Shown: positions 11,330 through 24,460, numbered from the stretch's first letter. The stretch is 64,000 bases of DNA from Oasisia sp. SBJ-2009 (GCA_964017155.1 OZ024861.1:49055013-49119012); one strand, 5' to 3'. Program-made: numbers and translations. Notes: generated by a model not told the origin, from the sequence alone.

Positions 11330-14300
11330 AAAATTTCACAACTTTTCAGTGTTTCACAGCGATGACTTTGTCAATTTCACGTAGTTATAGTGTTTACATG
11401 CTATAACTTTGTTAAGTGTTTTCATATTTTCCTTAGTAGGTGTGCTAACCTCATTCCATTTCGTAACGTTTCACCGTACATTGCGTTAGACAGGTGGTGT
11501 TTTCACAAATTTAACTAAGTTATGCTTGTAACTTGAAGTGAAATGGAATATTTTTCTGTTTCGACGCCATAAACCTGTCGAGTTTTCATATTTTACTAAG
11601 TCAGCGTGGCAACTTTGTAGCATTTCACAACTTTTCAGCGTTTCACAGCGATGACTTTGTCACTTTGACGTAGTTTTAGTGTTTACATGCGATAACTTTG
11701 TCAAGTTTTTTTCTCATATTTACTAAATCGGTATGATAACCTGGTACCATTTCGTAACTTTTTCACCGTACATTGCGATAGACAGGTAGTGTTTTCAGAA
11801 ATTTAACTAAGCTATTCTTGTAACTTGTAGTAAAATGGAATATTTTTCTGTTTCGATGCGATAAACTTGTCGAGTTTTTTCATATTTTACTAAAGTCGGC
11901 GTGCCAACTTTGTACCATTTCACAACTCTTCAGCGTTTCACAGCAATGACTTTGTCACTTTGACGTAGTCTTAGTGTTTACATGCGATAACTTTGTCAAG
12001 TTTTTTCATATTTACTAAATCGGTATGCTAACCTCGTTCCATTTCGTAACTTTTTCACCGTACATTGCGTTAGACAAGTGGTGTTTTCACAAATTTAACT
12101 AAGTTATTCTTGATACTTGTAGTAAAATGTAATATGTTTCTGTTTCCACGCGATAAACATGTCGAGTTTTCATATCTTACTAACTCAGCGTGGCAACTTT
12201 GTACCATTTCACAACTTTTCAGCGTTTCACAGCGATGACTTTGTCACTTTGACGTAGTTTTAGTGTTTACATGCGATAACTTTGTCAAGTTTTTTTCTCA
12301 TATTTACTAAATCGGTATGCTAACCTCGTACCATTTCGTAACTTTTTCACCGTACATTGCGATAGACAGGTGGTGTTTTCAGAAATTTAACTAAGTTATT
12401 CTTGTAACTTGTAGTAAAATGGAATATTTTTCTGTTTCCACGCGATAAACATGTCGAGTTTTCATATCTTACCAACTCAGCGTGGCAACTTTGTACCATT
12501 TCACAACTTTTCAGCGTTTCACAGCTACCACTTTGTCACTTTGACGTAGTCTTAGTGTTTACATGCGATAACTTTGTCAAGTTTTTTCATATTTACTAAA
12601 TCGGTATGCTAACCTCGTTCCATTTCGTAACTTTTTCACCGTACATTGCGTTAGACAAGTGGTGTTTTCACAAATTTAACTAAGTTATTCTTGATACTTG
12701 TAGTAAAATGTAATATGTTTCTGTTTCCACGCGATAAACATGTCGAGTTTTCATATCTTACTAACTCAGCGTGGCAACTTTGTACCATTTCACAACTTTT
12801 CAGCGTTTCACAGCGATGACTTTGTCACTTTGACGTAGTTTTAGTGTTTACATGCGATAACTTTGTCAAGTTTTTTTCTCATATTTACTAAATCGGTATG
12901 CTAACCTCGTACCAATTCGTAACTTTTTCACCGTACATTGCGATAGACAGGTGGTGTTTTCAGAAATTTAACTAAGTTATTCTTGTAACTTGAAGTGAAA
13001 TGGAATATTTTTCTGTTTCGACGCCATAAACCTGTCGAGTTTTCATATCTTACTAACTCAGCGTGGCAACTTTGTACCATTTCACAACTTTTCAGCGTTT
13101 CACAGCTACCACTTTGTCACTTTGACGTAGTCTTAGTGTTTACATGCGATAACTTTGTCAAGTTTTTTCATATTTACTAAATCGGTATGCTAACCTCGTT
13201 CCATTTCGTAACTTTTTCACCGTACATTGCGTTAGACAAGTGGTGTTTTCACAAATTTAACTAAGTATTCTTGTTACTTGTAGTAAAATGTAATATGTTT
13301 CTGTTTACACGCGATAAACATGTCGAGTTTTCATATCTTACCAACTCAGCGTGGCAACTTTGTACCATTTCACAACTTTTCAGCGTTTCACAGCTATCAC
13401 TTTGTCACTTTGACGTAGTTTTAGTGTTTACATGCGATAACTTTGTCAAGTTTTTTCATATTTACTAAATCGGTATGCTAACCTCGTTCCATTTCGTAAC
13501 TTTTTTTACCGTACATTGCGTTAGACAAGTGGTGTTTTCACAAATTTTACTAAGTTATTCTTGTTACTTGTAGTAAAATGTAATATGTTTCTGTTTCCAC
13601 GCGATAAACATGTCGAGTTTTCATATCTTACTAACTCAGCGTGGCAACTTTGTACCATTTCACAACTTTTCAGCGTTTCACAGCGATGACTTTGTCACTT
13701 TGACGTAGTTTTAGTGTTTACATGCGATAACTTTGTCAAGTTTTTTTTCTCATATTTACTAAATCGGTATGCTAACCTCGTACCATTTCGTAACTTTTTC
13801 ACCGTACATTGCGATAGACAGGTGGTGTTTTCAGAAATTTAACTAAGCTATTCTTGTAAATTGTAGTAAAATGGAATATTTTTCTGTTTCGACGCGATAA
13901 ACTTGTCGAGTTTTTTCATATTTTACTAAAGTCGGCGTGCCAACTTTGTACCATTTCACAACTCTTCAGCGTTTCACAGCAATGACTTTGTCACTTTGAC
14001 GTAGTCTTAGTGTTTACATGCGATAACTTTGTCAAGTTTTTTCATATTTACTAAATCGGTATGCTAACCTCGTTCCATTTCGTAACTTTTTCACCGTACA
14101 TTGCGTTAGACAAGTGGTGTTTTCAGAAATTTAACTAAGCTATTCTTGTAAATTGTAGTAAAATGGAATATTTTTCTGTTTCGACGCGATAAACTTGTCG
14201 AGTTTTTTCATATTTTACTAAAGTCGGCGTGCCAACTTTGTACCTTTTCACAACTCTTCAGCGTTTCACAGCAATGACTTTGTCACTTTGACGTAGTCTT

Positions 14301-17300
14301 AGTGTTTACATGCGATAACTTTGTCAAGTTTTTTCATATTTACTAAATCGGTATGCTAACCTCGTTCCATTTCGTAACTTTTTCACCGTACATTGCGTTA
14401 GACAAGTGGTGTTTTCACAAATTTAACTAAGTTATTCTTGATACTTGTAGTAAAATGTAATATGTTTCTGTTTCCACGCGATAAACATGTCGAGTTTTCA
14501 TATCTTACTAACTCAGCGTGGCAACTTTGTACCATTTCACAACTTTTCAGCGTTTCACAGCGATGACTTTGTCACTTTGACGTAGTTTTAGTGTTTACAT
14601 GCGATAACTTTGTCAAGTTTTTTTCTCATATTTACTAAATCGGTATGCTAACCTCGTACCATTTCGTAACTTTTTCACCGTACATTGCGATAGACAGGTG
14701 GTGTTTTCAGAAATTTAACTAAGTTATTCTTGTAACTTGTAGTAAAATGGAATATTTTTCTGTTTCCACGCGATAAACATGTCGAGTTTTCATATCTTAC
14801 CAACTCAGCGTGGCAACTTTGTACCATTTCACAACTTTTCAGCGTTTCACAGCTACCACTTTGTCACTTTGACGTAGTCTTAGTGTTTACATGCGATAAC
14901 TTTGTCAAGTTTTTTCATATTTACTAAATCGGTATGCTAACCTCGTTCCATTTCGTAACTTTTTCACCGTACATTGCGTTAGACAAGTGGTGTTTTCACA
15001 AATTTAACTAAGTTATTCTTGATACTTGTAGTAAAATGTAATATGTTTCTGTTTCCACGCGATAAACATGTCGAGTTTTCATATCTTACTAACTCAGCGT
15101 GGCAACTTTGTACCATTTCACAACTTTTCAGCGTTTCACAGCGATGACTTTGTCACTTTGACGTAGTTTTAGTGTTTACATGCGATAACTTTGTCAAGTT
15201 TTTTTCTCATATTTACTAAATCGGTATGCTAACCTCGTACCAATTCGTAACTTTTTCACCGTACATTGCGATAGACAGGTGGTGTTTTCAGAAATTTAAC
15301 TAAGTTATTCTTGTAACTTGAAGTGAAATGGAATATTTTTCTGTTTCGACGCCATAAACCTGTCGAGTTTTCATATCTTACTAACTCAGCGTGGCAACTT
15401 TGTACCATTTCACAACTTTTCAGCGTTTCACAGCTACCACTTTGTCACTTTGACGTAGTCTTAGTGTTTACATGCGATAACTTTGTCAAGTTTTTTCATA
15501 TTTACTAAATCGGTATGCTAACCTCGTTCCATTTCGTAACTTTTTCACCGTACATTGCGTTAGACAAGTGGTGTTTTCACAAATTTAACTAAGTATTCTT
15601 GTTACTTGTAGTAAAATGTAATATGTTTCTGTTTACACGCGATAAACATGTCGAGTTTTCATATCTTACCAACTCAGCGTGGCAACTTTGTACCATTTCA
15701 CAACTTTTCAGCGTTTCACAGCTATCACTTTGTCACTTTGACGTAGTTTTAGTGTTTACATGCGATAACTTTGTCAAGTTTTTTCATATTTACTAAATCG
15801 GTATGCTAACCTCGTTCCATTTCGTAACTTTTTTTACCGTACATTGCGTTAGACAAGTGGTGTTTTCACAAATTTTACTAAGTTATTCTTGTTACTTGTA
15901 GTAAAATGTAATATGTTTCTGTTTCCACGCGATAAACATGTCGAGTTTTCATATCTTACTAACTCAGCGTGGCAACTTTGTACCATTTCACAACTTTTCA
16001 GCGTTTCACAGCGATGACTTTGTCACTTTGACGTAGTTTTAGTGTTTACATGCGATAACTTTGTCAAGTTTTTTTTCTCATATTTACTAAATCGGTATGC
16101 TAACCTCGTACCATTTCGTAACTTTTTCACCGTACATTGCGATAGACAGGTGGTGTTTTCAGAAATTTAACTAAGCTATTCTTGTAAATTGTAGTAAAAT
16201 GGAATATTTTTCTGTTTCGACGCGATAAACTTGTCGAGTTTTTTCATATTTTACTAAAGTCGGCGTGCCAACTTTGTACCATTTCACAACTCTTCAGCGT
16301 TTCACAGCAATGACTTTGTCACTTTGACGTAGTCTTAGTGTTTACATGCGATAACTTTGTCAAGTTTTTTCATATTTACTAAATCGGTATGCTAACCTCG
16401 TTCCATTTCGTAACTTTTTCACCGTACATTGCGTTAGACAAGTGGTGTTTTCACAAATTTAACTAAGTTATTCTTGTTACTTGTAGTAAAATGTAATATG
16501 TTTCTGTTTCCACGCGATAAACATGTCGAGTTTTCATATCTTACTAACTCAGCGTGGCAACTTTGTACCATTTCACAACTTTTCAGCGTTTCACAGCGAT
16601 GACTTTGTCACTTTGACGTAGTTTTAGTGTTTACATGCGATAACTTTGTCAAGTTTTTTTTCTCATATTTACTAAATCGGTATGCTAACCTCGTACCATT
16701 TCGTAACTTTTTCACCGTACATTGCGATAGACAGGTGGTGTTTTCAGAAATTTAACTAAGCTATTCTTGTAAATTGTAGTAAAATGGAATATTTTTCTGT
16801 TTCGACGCGATAAACTTGTCGAGTTTTTTCATATTTTACTAAAGTCGGCGTGCCAACTTTGTACCTTTTCACAACTCTTCAGCGTTTCACAGCAATGACT
16901 TTGTCACTTTGACGTAGTCTTAGTGTTTACATGCGATAACTTTGTCAAGTTTTTTCATATTTACTAAATCGGTATGCTAACCTCGTTCCATTTCGTAACT
17001 TTTTCACCGTACATTGCGTTAGACAAGTGGTGTTTTCACAAATTTAACTAAGTTATTCTTGTTACTTGTAGTAAAATGTAATATGTTTCTGTTTCCACGC
17101 GATAAACATGTCGAGTTTTCATATCTTACTAACTCAGCGTGGCAACTTTGTACCATTTCACAACTTTTCAGCGTTTCACAGCGATGACTTTGTCACTTTG
17201 ACGTAGTTTTAGTGTTTACATGCGATAACTTTGTCAAGTTTTTTTTCTCATATTTACTAAATCGGTATGCTAACCTCGTACCATTTCGTAACTTTTTCAC

Positions 17301-18080
17301 CGTACATTGCGATAGACAGGTGGTGTTTTCAGAAATTTAACTAAGCTATTCTTGTAAATTGTAGTAAAATGGAATATTTTTCTGTTTCGACGCGATAAAC
17401 TTGTCGAGTTTTTTCATATTTTACTAAAGTCGGCGTGCCAACTTTGTACCATTTCACAACTCTTCAGCGTTTCACAGCAATGACTTTGTCACTTTGACGT
17501 AGTCTTAGTGTTTACATGCGATAACTTTGTCAAGTTTTTTCATATTTACTAAATCGGTATGCTAACCTCGTTCCATTTCGTAACTTTTTCACCGTACATT
17601 GCGTTAGACAAGTGGTGTTTTCACAAATTTAACTAAGTTATTCTTGTAACCTGTAGTAAAATGGAATATTGTTCTGCTTCGACGCGATAAACTTGTCGAG
17701 TTTTTCATATTTTACTAAAGTCGGCGTGCCAACTTTGTACCATTTCACAACTTTTCAGCGTTTCACCGCGATGACTTTGGCAATTTGACGTAGTTTTAGT
17801 GATTACATGAGATAACTTTGTCAAGTTGTTCCATATTTTACTTAGTCGGTGTGCTAACCTCGTTCCATTTCGTAACGTTTCACCGTACATTGCGTTCGAC
17901 AGGTTACCTTTTCGCAAATTTAACTAAGTTACTCTTGTAACTTGTAGTAAAATGAAACATTTTCTTGTTTCCACGCGATAGATTTGTCACATTTTCATAT
18001 TTTACTATGTCTGCGTGCCAACTTTGTACCATTTCACTACTTTTCAGCGTCTCACCACGATGACTTTGTCAATTTGAAGT
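11330..18080 (+). repeat. 291-bp satellite array with higher-order structure
   Basis: About 23 tandem units of roughly 288-295 bp. Successive copies of CACTTTGACGTAGT lie at 11661, 11956, 12245, 12537, 12826, 13118 and 13406. Each unit has GCGATAACTTTGTCAAG, AATCGGTATGCTAACCTCG, ACCGTACATTGCG and AACTTGTAGTAAAATG landmarks. Blocks starting near 12995 and 15323 appear identical over hundreds of bases, a 2328-bp (8-unit) higher-order repeat. From about 16170 the array repeats as 585-bp dimers. The last units (17640-18080) are more diverged. No coding capacity. Confidence 0.93.
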
Positions 18081-18440
18081 ATTTTTCGAAGTTATCGTGG
18101 TCCTTTCCTAACCTTCTGTGGGAAAACTTTGGCACTTTCTATCATACACCGTGAACAATCTAGAACAATCTTGGTTTGCGACGTCACTTCTTTAAAAACG
18201 TATGCCATCTAGCAGATAACTCTGACATTAAGTTAGACGCGAGCCCCATCTAGCGCACAAAACAGCCACTAATTTGGGTTTGACATAGACAACTATGGCT
18301 TCGACTATATCCACAACAGAAATTCTTGTAAAATGGTGGCTTCGGTCACAGTCATGACGTAACTTTTAGAGTTTTGGGATGAAAACCTTATTAAATATTC
18401 GAGTTATACTAAGTCTGTGTGCTAACTTCGTAGCATTTCG
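18081..18440. other. Central unique segment of the 13.1-kb element
   Basis: About 360 bp that are not tandem, between the 291-bp array and the right-arm pentamers. It contains two CCATCTAGC motifs (near 18206 and 18246), resembling the CCATCTGGCGG cores of the outer arms. No open frame or RNA gene was recognised. Confidence 0.55.
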
Positions 18441-18460
18441 TAACGTTTAAAAAAAAAACA

Positions 18461-19395
18461 TTTTGCTTTATGTTATGTTATGTTATTTTATTTTGTTATA
18501 TTATATTATGTTATGTTATGTTCTGTTGTTATATTATTTTACTTTATTTTATTTCGCCTTATTTCATTTTATGTTGTGTTATATTACTTTATGTTATTTA
18601 ATATTATTATATTGCTTTATTTTAAGTTATGTTATGTTACATCATATTATGTTATGTTATGTTCTGTTCTGTTACATATTTTATTTTATTTTGTTATCAT
18701 GCTGCATGTAATGTTCTATATTTTATGTTATTTTATTTTATTATGTTTCTTTATGTTATATTACATTATGTTATGTTCTGTTATGTTATATTACTTTATT
18801 TTTATTTCGTCTTATTTCATTGCTGTTATATTATTTTACTTTATTTTATTTTGCCTTATTTCATTTTATGTTGTGTTATATTACTTTATGTTATTTAATA
18901 TTATTATGTCGCCTTATTTTAAGTTATGGTATGTTACATCATATTATGTTCTGTTCTGTTCTGTTCTGTTCTGTTCTGTTCTGTTCTGTTCTGTTCTGTT
19001 CTGTTCTGTTCTGTTCTGTTCTGTTCTGTTCTGTTCTGTTCTGTTCTGTTCTGTTCTGTTCTGTTCTGTTCTGTTCTGTTCTGTTATATAACTTTATTTC
19101 GTCTTATTTAATTTTATGTTTTGTTATATTAATTTATTTTTGTTCATGTTATTTAATTTTACTTTAATTTTATTGTCTTATTTTATTTTATTATGTTGCT
19201 TTATGTTATGTTATATTATTTTATTTTATTATGTTGTGTTATATTATTTTATATTATGTAATTTTATTGTGTTGCTTTATGTTACATTATGTTATATTAT
19301 ATCACAATTATTTATGTTATGTTATTTTATTTTATTATGTTGTGTTATATTATTTTATGTTATTTTATTATATTGCTTTATGTTACGTTATTTTG
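18461..19395 (+). repeat. Pentamer domain, right arm
   Basis: The T-rich complement of the left-arm pentamers (TTATG, TTTTA). It contains one perfect expansion, (CTGTT)27 at 18951-19085. It has no counterpart of the GTAAC or GAGCA expansions of the left arm. Confidence 0.95.
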
Positions 19396-20180
19396 TTATC
19401 ATGGAGTTGGTAAAATGTGAAAAACTTGACAAAGTTATGGCATGTAAACACTAAAAATACGTAAAATTGACAAAGTGGTGGCGGTGAAAAAAAGTTGTAA
19501 AATGGTACAAAGTTGGTACACCGAGTTTGTAAAATATGAAAAAATGACAACGTTATGGCGTAGAATAGAAAAATATACTATTTTACTACATGTTACAAGA
19601 ATAACTTAGTTAACTTTGTGAAACACCACCTGTGTACCGCAATGAAACAGTGAAACGTTACGAAATGGAACGAGGTGAGTACACTGGCTCAGTGAAATAA
19701 GAAAAGTTGGCAGGGTTATTGCGTGGAAACTTTAAATGGCACTAGTTTTTAACGTTTTTCACTATGATTGAATGTGTAATTTTGCAAGAAATTGTGTTAT
19801 GGTCCTGATGTGACCCGACATTATTACGGACGTTGTGTTTTTGTCCCGAACAAAAACATAACAATTTTTGATCAGTTACACACATACGAACATACGAACA
19901 TACGCACATACACACATACGCACATACGCACACATACGCACACACGCACATACGCACATACACACATACACACATACGCACACACACGCACATACATACG
20001 AACATACGCACCTTCGTACATACGCACATACGCACATACGAACATACGAACATACGAACATACGCACATACACACACACACATACGCACACATACACACA
20101 TACGAACATACGCACATACGCACATACGAACATACGCACATACGCACATACGAACATACGCACATACGCACATACGCGCG

Positions 20181-20236
<56 letters not shown>

Positions 20237-20240
20237 CACA
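19396..20240 (-). repeat. Right arm spacer and CA-rich microsatellite
   Basis: Inverted counterpart of 8551-9520: spacer with CCGAACAAAAACATAAC, then CACATACG/CATACGAA units at 19885-20180 and near-pure CA to 20240. Confidence 0.9.
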
Positions 20241-20249
20241 CAGTTGACG

Positions 20250-20902
20250 ACTCTAATATTAAGTCACGTGATCGATTAGCCGAATACGTTTCCGACAGAT
20301 GACTCCACCTGTTCTTTCACCAAGTTTATAATTCGTCATCTATCCGCGAGGGGACGCTACATAACCCCTAACACCATTTTGACGTAATAAAAAAAATAAG
20401 ACACACGAATTTGGACAGTATTAGTTCGTGAATTATCCGTAATGGGGGTGACACTAATACACGACCTATCCGCCAGATGGCGATACTTTAAAAAATAAGA
20501 TGCACGAATTTAGACAGTATTAGTGCGTGACTTGTCCGTAAGAGGGCGCCACTAGTGCATGACCTATCCGCCAGGGACCGCCACTTAAAAAAATTAGACG
20601 CACGATTTTTGACAGTACTAGTTCGTGACGTATCCGTAAGAGTGCGCCACTATTACACGACCTATCCACCAGGTGGCGACACTTGTTCATGACATATCCG
20701 CCAGGGGGCTACTGCACGATCTATCCGCCAGGAGGCGCCACTTTAAATAATAAGACGCACGAATTGGTGTAGTTTTAGTTCGTGACTTGTCCACCAGGCG
20801 GTGTCACTAGTACACGACCTATCCGCCAGATGGCGACACTTGACCGGTGGAATTCCCCCGGGGCGCGGCAGGCTTCCCACGATAACCACATACTATACTA
20901 CT
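20250..20902 (-). repeat. Right outer arm with CTCF-like cores
   Basis: Inverted counterpart of 7778-8540. CTCF-core-like sites on the + strand are at 20470-20481, 20666-20677 (CCACCAGGTGGC, a full match to CCASYAGRKGGC), 20698-20709, 20725-20736 and 20823-20834. The terminus is ACTATACTACT, ending at 20902. Confidence 0.85.
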
Positions 20903-23900
20903 CTTCTCTCAACCAACCCGGGATTATTGTATAAACAAAACCGATCTGATCATTTCTCGGACATCGTTGTGTTGAAAAAAATGAATGGATGGGGATTCAC
21001 GATGACTATCAAACTGCGCCGAACTTAGACATCTTAATGGGGTGCATGTTAGCACAACTCATGATATGTTATATTATGGAAGTGAAAACTTGTATCAAGT
21101 TTGATGCGGTGCGGTGCGTTTTGTGAGACGTCAATACCTTCGTTCGTGTCTATTATAATCTTCTTGTTTTTCAGTTTGAGGATTTTACGAAATTATACTT
21201 CGAATGGTGTAAAAGCACCGTCAACAATCAACCAATCATTTAGGTTAGATAAAAATTACAACATGTTAAAATACCTGCAGGTGAAGGAATATGCCAGCCA
21301 AACTCAAATCCCTGTCGGGGAGGAAGCAGTGTGATTTCCCCGTGCTTCAACAGCGAAAGGAGTTTACTCTCCTCCCGACCACGGTTACCTAAAATAAATT
21401 ACGACGAATCTGTTTATATTGACTCCTAATATACACATACGATATTATGAATAATGTCACCGTCTCTAAGGCTTAGCAGCTGATTTGTCATATTTAATGA
21501 TGTCTGACTTCTCATCTCTTTTGCTCGAAGTTCGCGAACAATGTTCCTCGAGTTCCCTTCGCCGTGACGCAAACATTGAAGAGCCAGTGTCCATATCTCG
21601 TTATCATCGTGGATGCTTTCTGCAACAGTAATGAAACAGCGTATTAGTAATTATAAATAATAAGACGATGAAGCGATCGAAGAAGTGGAAAACGAGGAAA
21701 AAATTAAGAAAATTGCTTATCACTGGTCCATTTCTACTTCGTTCACATTGGCCGGCGGAAGCGGCAATGACGTGATTACTGATTATGTCAATCCGCAGCT
21801 GCGCAATGCACAACTTCGTGATAACGTCAATGTCGTGCCAGTGTGCGCATGCGCCAACATACACAACGGGGCTCGTTCAGACGCTGCTACTAGTGGAGCG
21901 CGCGCCGTCAACTTGGTACTTGGCTGTGTCGCCGATTATGCCACAGTTACACTTCCTTCCTTGTTTTTTAGAGGCGGCATGGGGTTGGTTGCGCCCCGTA
22001 TAATTGTTGTGGGCGGGGAAGATATATGTCCCTGCAGGCTGCAGTCCACCCTCCCGCTAAAACAGCAGCAAACAATGTTGGTGGTGTGGTACATTTCCCA
22101 AGTTACATGCCGCATTCGCATGTCTGTCGTTTGTCAGCCAACGTATGTGACAAATCAGCGACCAATATTTCCGGGCGACGAATATTTTTCAAGGGCACCC
22201 AACCCCTCCCCTTGACACATACAACCATCCCGCCCCGTCTTTCTTTCCTTGAGCGCGAGTCAGTGGATAGGCGGGGTAGGGGTGGTGCTGATGCTGGGCG
22301 GGGGATCCTAGCCCCCCACAATTTATTTCGTTCAGGGGAGTATACTAATGAAATTAGCTACTTTTATAAGGTCAGTACTAACATAAATTATATGTTAGTG
22401 TGTTTATGTGTGTGCACGTATGTTTGTTTGCTTGATTTTTGTTTGTTTATTTGTTTTTTGTTTGTTTGTGAAACCATATCTCCTTCAGTTTAGCATGTAT
22501 TTTTGCAATTATGACATTTTAGTAAGTTTTTTAGTTGTAATGCAAGACAATAGATGAATCAGATGCGATACACCGGGATATATACCAAGAAAATGTCATC
22601 AAACCGACATTAGTGGGAAACCATGGTTGATGCTAGATATGCTCTCAGCGAGCAAACACGCCTAAGTATAGGTTAGTATGTACTGTATATATTATAATGA
22701 TACAACATAACAATTTAAGGTAAAATAGTTATGATAAAACAATGAAAATATACATAATATTACTATTACTGTTATAGATATGTGTAATGTACCATTTCAA
22801 AGTTAATTAAATTAAGACTATGAAGAGATTTCAAATTGCTTTAATTCTATTTCAAAGAATGCAAGCAAGCAAATTGTGTATACACACCAATTATACACAC
22901 CGACACATCTCCAATATAATATTAATTTAACGGTTTCTACAATATAAAACTCAAAGCATCTTACGCAGATATTACAAATAGTGTCCAGTTCGAGCTTGAG
23001 TCTACCGTAGACGATGTGTTGGTATCAGCGACATTCGCCAAGGTAATCTTACCTCTAGATCTTACCTGGAGAAGACCGGTGAATAGTTGCCCAAAAGTTT
23101 GCATTGAGGCAGTCTGAAGGTTTATTTTCTGATTGCTCAATTTTTATATTGATGTATTTTTCTGTGCTTTTACCCTAGTCAAGGCTGGCTTTAATTTGAA
23201 AAGTTATAATTATATATAATACATATTTTTATTTATTGTCAATGAGGTACCCAGTAGATAAAACAATGCATAATTTAAAATAGTTTTACCATTCGTGTGG
23301 AAATTCTACTGACTAGGTTAATGAAATGCAGTTAAATAGTACAATTGTGGCAGGCATATGTGTGATGAGTGAGTAAAAATAGTGTTATAACCCCTTTTCA
23401 GCTGGTACGTACCTTCCCGGATGACTGCATGTTACCGGCGTCGGTGATGTCGAGTTACCACGATTTTGATTTGTGAATTGTTCTTTAAATGAATTTAAAT
23501 TATTTTATTTTGTAACCTAGCGTGTGCATGTGTATATAAGTTATCAGACAAGAAGTTTGACGGCTGTAAGAAGTCGTTTTCATGGTTAGATTAGAAAGTA
23601 AATGATCGTTTTGCGCCGCTGAAACGATAAACAAAATGGCGACAGCTGCGTGATTACCCAGACGCCGTGAGGTGGCAGCACTTTTTAGCCCCTCAGACCA
23701 AATTTGAAATCACAATCAGATAATAATTTATTATATTGTAAAAACTATTCACAATTAAACTTATAATGAAACATGTCACACTCAAAATAAATGAAAATGT
23801 TGTTGTTAATGTGTCGTCTTATTTTATTCTTTTCTAATTTGTATTTGGTGCATTTTAATACTTAGTTTATTTTCAAAAGCATACATGCTATTATGGACAT

Positions 23901-24180
23901 TAATTATTATTTCCCCAACCCTGGTTCTTAATTATCCAGTTGTGGAATAAACATGGCTCCTAATCATGGTCAAAAGGTTGACAATGGCCAATATTTGATT
24001 GATCTCTTCTCAGGCGGCTAGTTGGTCAGTCATGTTTACTGCACTACTTGGTCAGTACATGTACCAGTTAAGAGCCTGGTGACGTGACTGAGTCAGGTCA
24101 AGTACTTTTCTATGTGGACGAGACTGCAGGTTGTCCCAGTCACATCCTACAGCTGGACACATACCCTCCTTCCCCATCCC
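20903..24180. other. Noncoding, nothing recognised
   Basis: Contains the second stem-loop repeat (21302-21385), a GC-richer patch at 21700-22330 with an open frame of 176 codons that I do not recognise, AT-rich sequence, and one copy of a short dispersed repeat at 23651-23697 (CCGTGAGGTGGCAGCACTTT). Confidence 0.45.
21302..21385 (+). repeat. Dispersed stem-loop repeat, copy 2
   Basis: Same family as 7138-7226: TCGGGGAGGAAGCAG at the left end pairs imperfectly with CTCTCCTCCCGA at the right end around GTGCTTCAACAGCG. Confidence 0.65.
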
Positions 24181-24222
24181 TGTCTGTCTCTGTATCTCTC
24201 TTTCTCTCTCTCTCTCTCTCCC

Positions 24223-24289
<67 letters not shown>

Positions 24290-24301
24290 CCTTCTCCACC
24301 A

Positions 24302-24341
<40 letters not shown>

Positions 24342-24460
24342 TCTTGCTCTCTCTCTCCCTCCTCTGTCTCATTCCATCCCTCCCTCTCTCTCCCTCATCC
24401 TTTCCCTCATCGTATCCCTCCCTCCCCCCTCCCTCCCTCCCTCTCACAACACCTTCTGCC
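24181..24460 (+). repeat. (CT)n-rich microsatellite
   Basis: CT/CCCT repeats over 280 bp. Overlapping Leu-Ser and Arg-Glu open frames on both strands are artefacts. Confidence 0.95.

Larger units (their letters stand above)
7778..20902. mobile_element. 13.1-kb foldback-like element with long composite inverted arms
   Basis: The outer ends are inverted copies: the left starts AGTAGTATAGTATGTGG and the right ends with its complement. Homology continues inward through the same domains in mirror order: a GGCGGATAGGTCGTG repeat domain, a TG/CA-rich microsatellite, a spacer containing CGGGACAAAAACAC, and a pentamer domain (TAACA-like). The left arm then passes into a 6.7-kb 291-bp satellite array. 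No protein-coding capacity is visible; open frames are read-throughs of simple repeats. Long inverted arms made of short tandem repeats are the hallmark of foldback (FB-type) elements, so I infer a nonautonomous DNA element. No clear target-site duplication was found (left flank ...ACTTATC, right flank CTTCTCTC...). A simple inverted segmental duplication of satellite DNA is the alternative. Confidence 0.7.

Noticed and set aside
12995..15796. Repeated 61- and 65-codon open frames
   Set aside because: They recur because the 2328-bp satellite block recurs. There is no codon bias or homology.
7778..20902. Polinton/Maverick or Helitron assignment of the large element
   Set aside because: No polymerase, integrase, capsid or Rep/helicase reading frame is visible, and Helitrons lack inverted arms.
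21685..22215. 176-codon open frame as a gene
   Set aside because: No recognisable domain, low-complexity patches, and no splice-linked neighbours. It cannot be supported from sequence alone.
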